A stretch of 5,894 nucleotides of DNA from Candidatus Latescibacterota bacterium (GTDB taxonomy: Bacteria; Latescibacterota; UBA2968), in the NCBI GenBank assembly GCA_018650745.1, contig JABIFK010000137.1, positions 1 to 5,894 on the forward strand, written 5' to 3'. The notes under the pieces were generated by a model. It searched no databases, had not been told where the DNA came from, and worked only from the letters and a program-made list of their open reading frames with translations. Position 1 is the first letter of the stretch. Each line of letters begins with the position of its first letter. The position numbers were made by a program, and so were the translations under genes. Positions 5,348-5,894 of this stretch are shown here, in pieces.

Positions 5348-5894
5348 ATACGCCCCTCTAACTGTGATGCACTGTCTAACCCTTTTTGTTGATCAACAGT
5401 CTTATCCAATTTGCGACCCAATCCACGCATCGCCCAAAACATAACCCCAATTGAAAAAGCCGCCCATACAAAAGCGATCGGATATGCCAAGACCGGCAAG
5501 CCCCAATAGGCAGCCAAAATCCCCGCATCTGTCCGTTCTGTTTGCATCCACAAATCCGTCCTAAAATCATACAAACTATACAAACACAACATCACACCAA
5601 TCCAAGTCGCCAGCACCTGTGCCCAACGATCAAACTTGACAGCAACAACAGCCAGAAGGATTCCACTTCCCACACCAAACCAAAAATCCATTCCCCAAAA
5701 AGGGGTATACAACGCGGCCATTGAAATCTGTAGGATCCCAATCAATGCCAACACCCCCCGCTGAACGCTTCCCCATCGTCCACAATATATCAACAAAGCA
5801 CCCACACAAGCCGCTCCCACATATCCCGCAGAACTGATAATGGGCCGAATGCCTCCTCTGCTCATCACATGCCCAGACTCATTCCACCGCACCC
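5344..5894 (-). CDS. M50B-like membrane metalloprotease, C-terminal part, cut by the right edge
   Basis: The frame is open to the window edge. The GTG at 5892 is probably an internal valine codon, because the sequence enters directly into a conserved family region. About 182 residues are visible. SRGGIRPIISSAGY (11-24) and the later LYSLYDFRTDLW followed by TDAGILAAYWGLP (104-133) are hallmarks of the peptidase M50B-like family, related to site-2 proteases. About five membrane segments follow one another, near 21-36, 46-62, 70-86, 91-108 and 134-155, then a charged cytoplasmic tail (157-182). The zinc motif HExxH would be upstream, outside the window, so catalytic competence cannot be judged. 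Its TGA overlaps the kefF-like ATG by 4 bp, making it the promoter-proximal neighbour of the kef genes. The family call rests on recognised motifs; its physiological role is unknown. Confidence 0.75.
   Translation of the reverse strand, partial: VRWNESGHVMSRGGIRPIISSAGYVGAACVGALLIYCGRWGSVQRGVLALIGILQISMAALYTPFWGMDFWFGVGSGILLAVVAVKFDRWAQVLATWIGVMLCLYSLYDFRTDLWMQTERTDAGILAAYWGLPVLAYPIAFVWAAFSIGVMFWAMRGLGRKLDKTVDQQKGLDSASQLEGRI

Noticed and set aside
5890..5892. GTG at 5892 as the true start of the M50B-like gene
   Set aside because: The conserved family region begins almost immediately and the HExxH part is missing, so the gene most likely continues beyond the right edge.

Overview
All recognisable genes in this window lie on the minus strand, so transcription runs from right to left. 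G+C is roughly 48% by hand counts of four lines. The plus strand is visibly rich in C and A, so the coding strand is rich in G and T. No rRNA, tRNA, CRISPR array, insertion sequence or clear intrinsic terminator was seen. The mix of a formylglycine sulfatase, a creatininase-family amidohydrolase, an MFS carrier and a kefFC pair suggests a Gram-negative-type, probably marine or host-associated heterotroph. Groups such as Planctomycetota, Poribacteria or Latescibacterota are possible, but no lineage marker is present and this is only a guess.

Right part (5894 to 2881): three tightly coupled genes. The 3' part of an M50B-like membrane metalloprotease gene runs off the right edge. Its TGA overlaps the ATG of a KefF-like FMN oxidoreductase gene by 4 bp, and the end of that gene overlaps the start of a full-length KefB/KefC K+/H+ antiporter gene by 8 bp. 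The last two form a glutathione-gated potassium efflux system used against electrophiles. The translationally coupled protease is an unusual partner.

Middle (2880 to 1946): a 209-bp spacer carries a perfect 9+9 palindrome inside a plausible promoter spacer, and a stretch whose A/T skew is opposite to the rest of the window. It is followed by a creatininase-family metallohydrolase with its metal-ligand motifs intact.

Left part (1945 to 1): a 12-TM MFS transporter, then a candidate 44-residue small protein gene that fills almost all of the apparent gap. It starts at a GTG overlapping the MFS stop (GTGA) with its own Shine-Dalgarno sequence. Last is the first 174 codons of a sulfatase that runs off the left edge. 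Creatininase, MFS carrier and sulfatase read in the same direction with 130-146 bp spacers and could be a small uptake-and-degradation cluster, but the substrate cannot be read from sequence.

The observations most worth a second look are the overlapping small ORF at 539-673, the protease-kefF-kefC operon, the palindrome at 2720-2739, and residue changes in the regulatory sites of the KefC protein.
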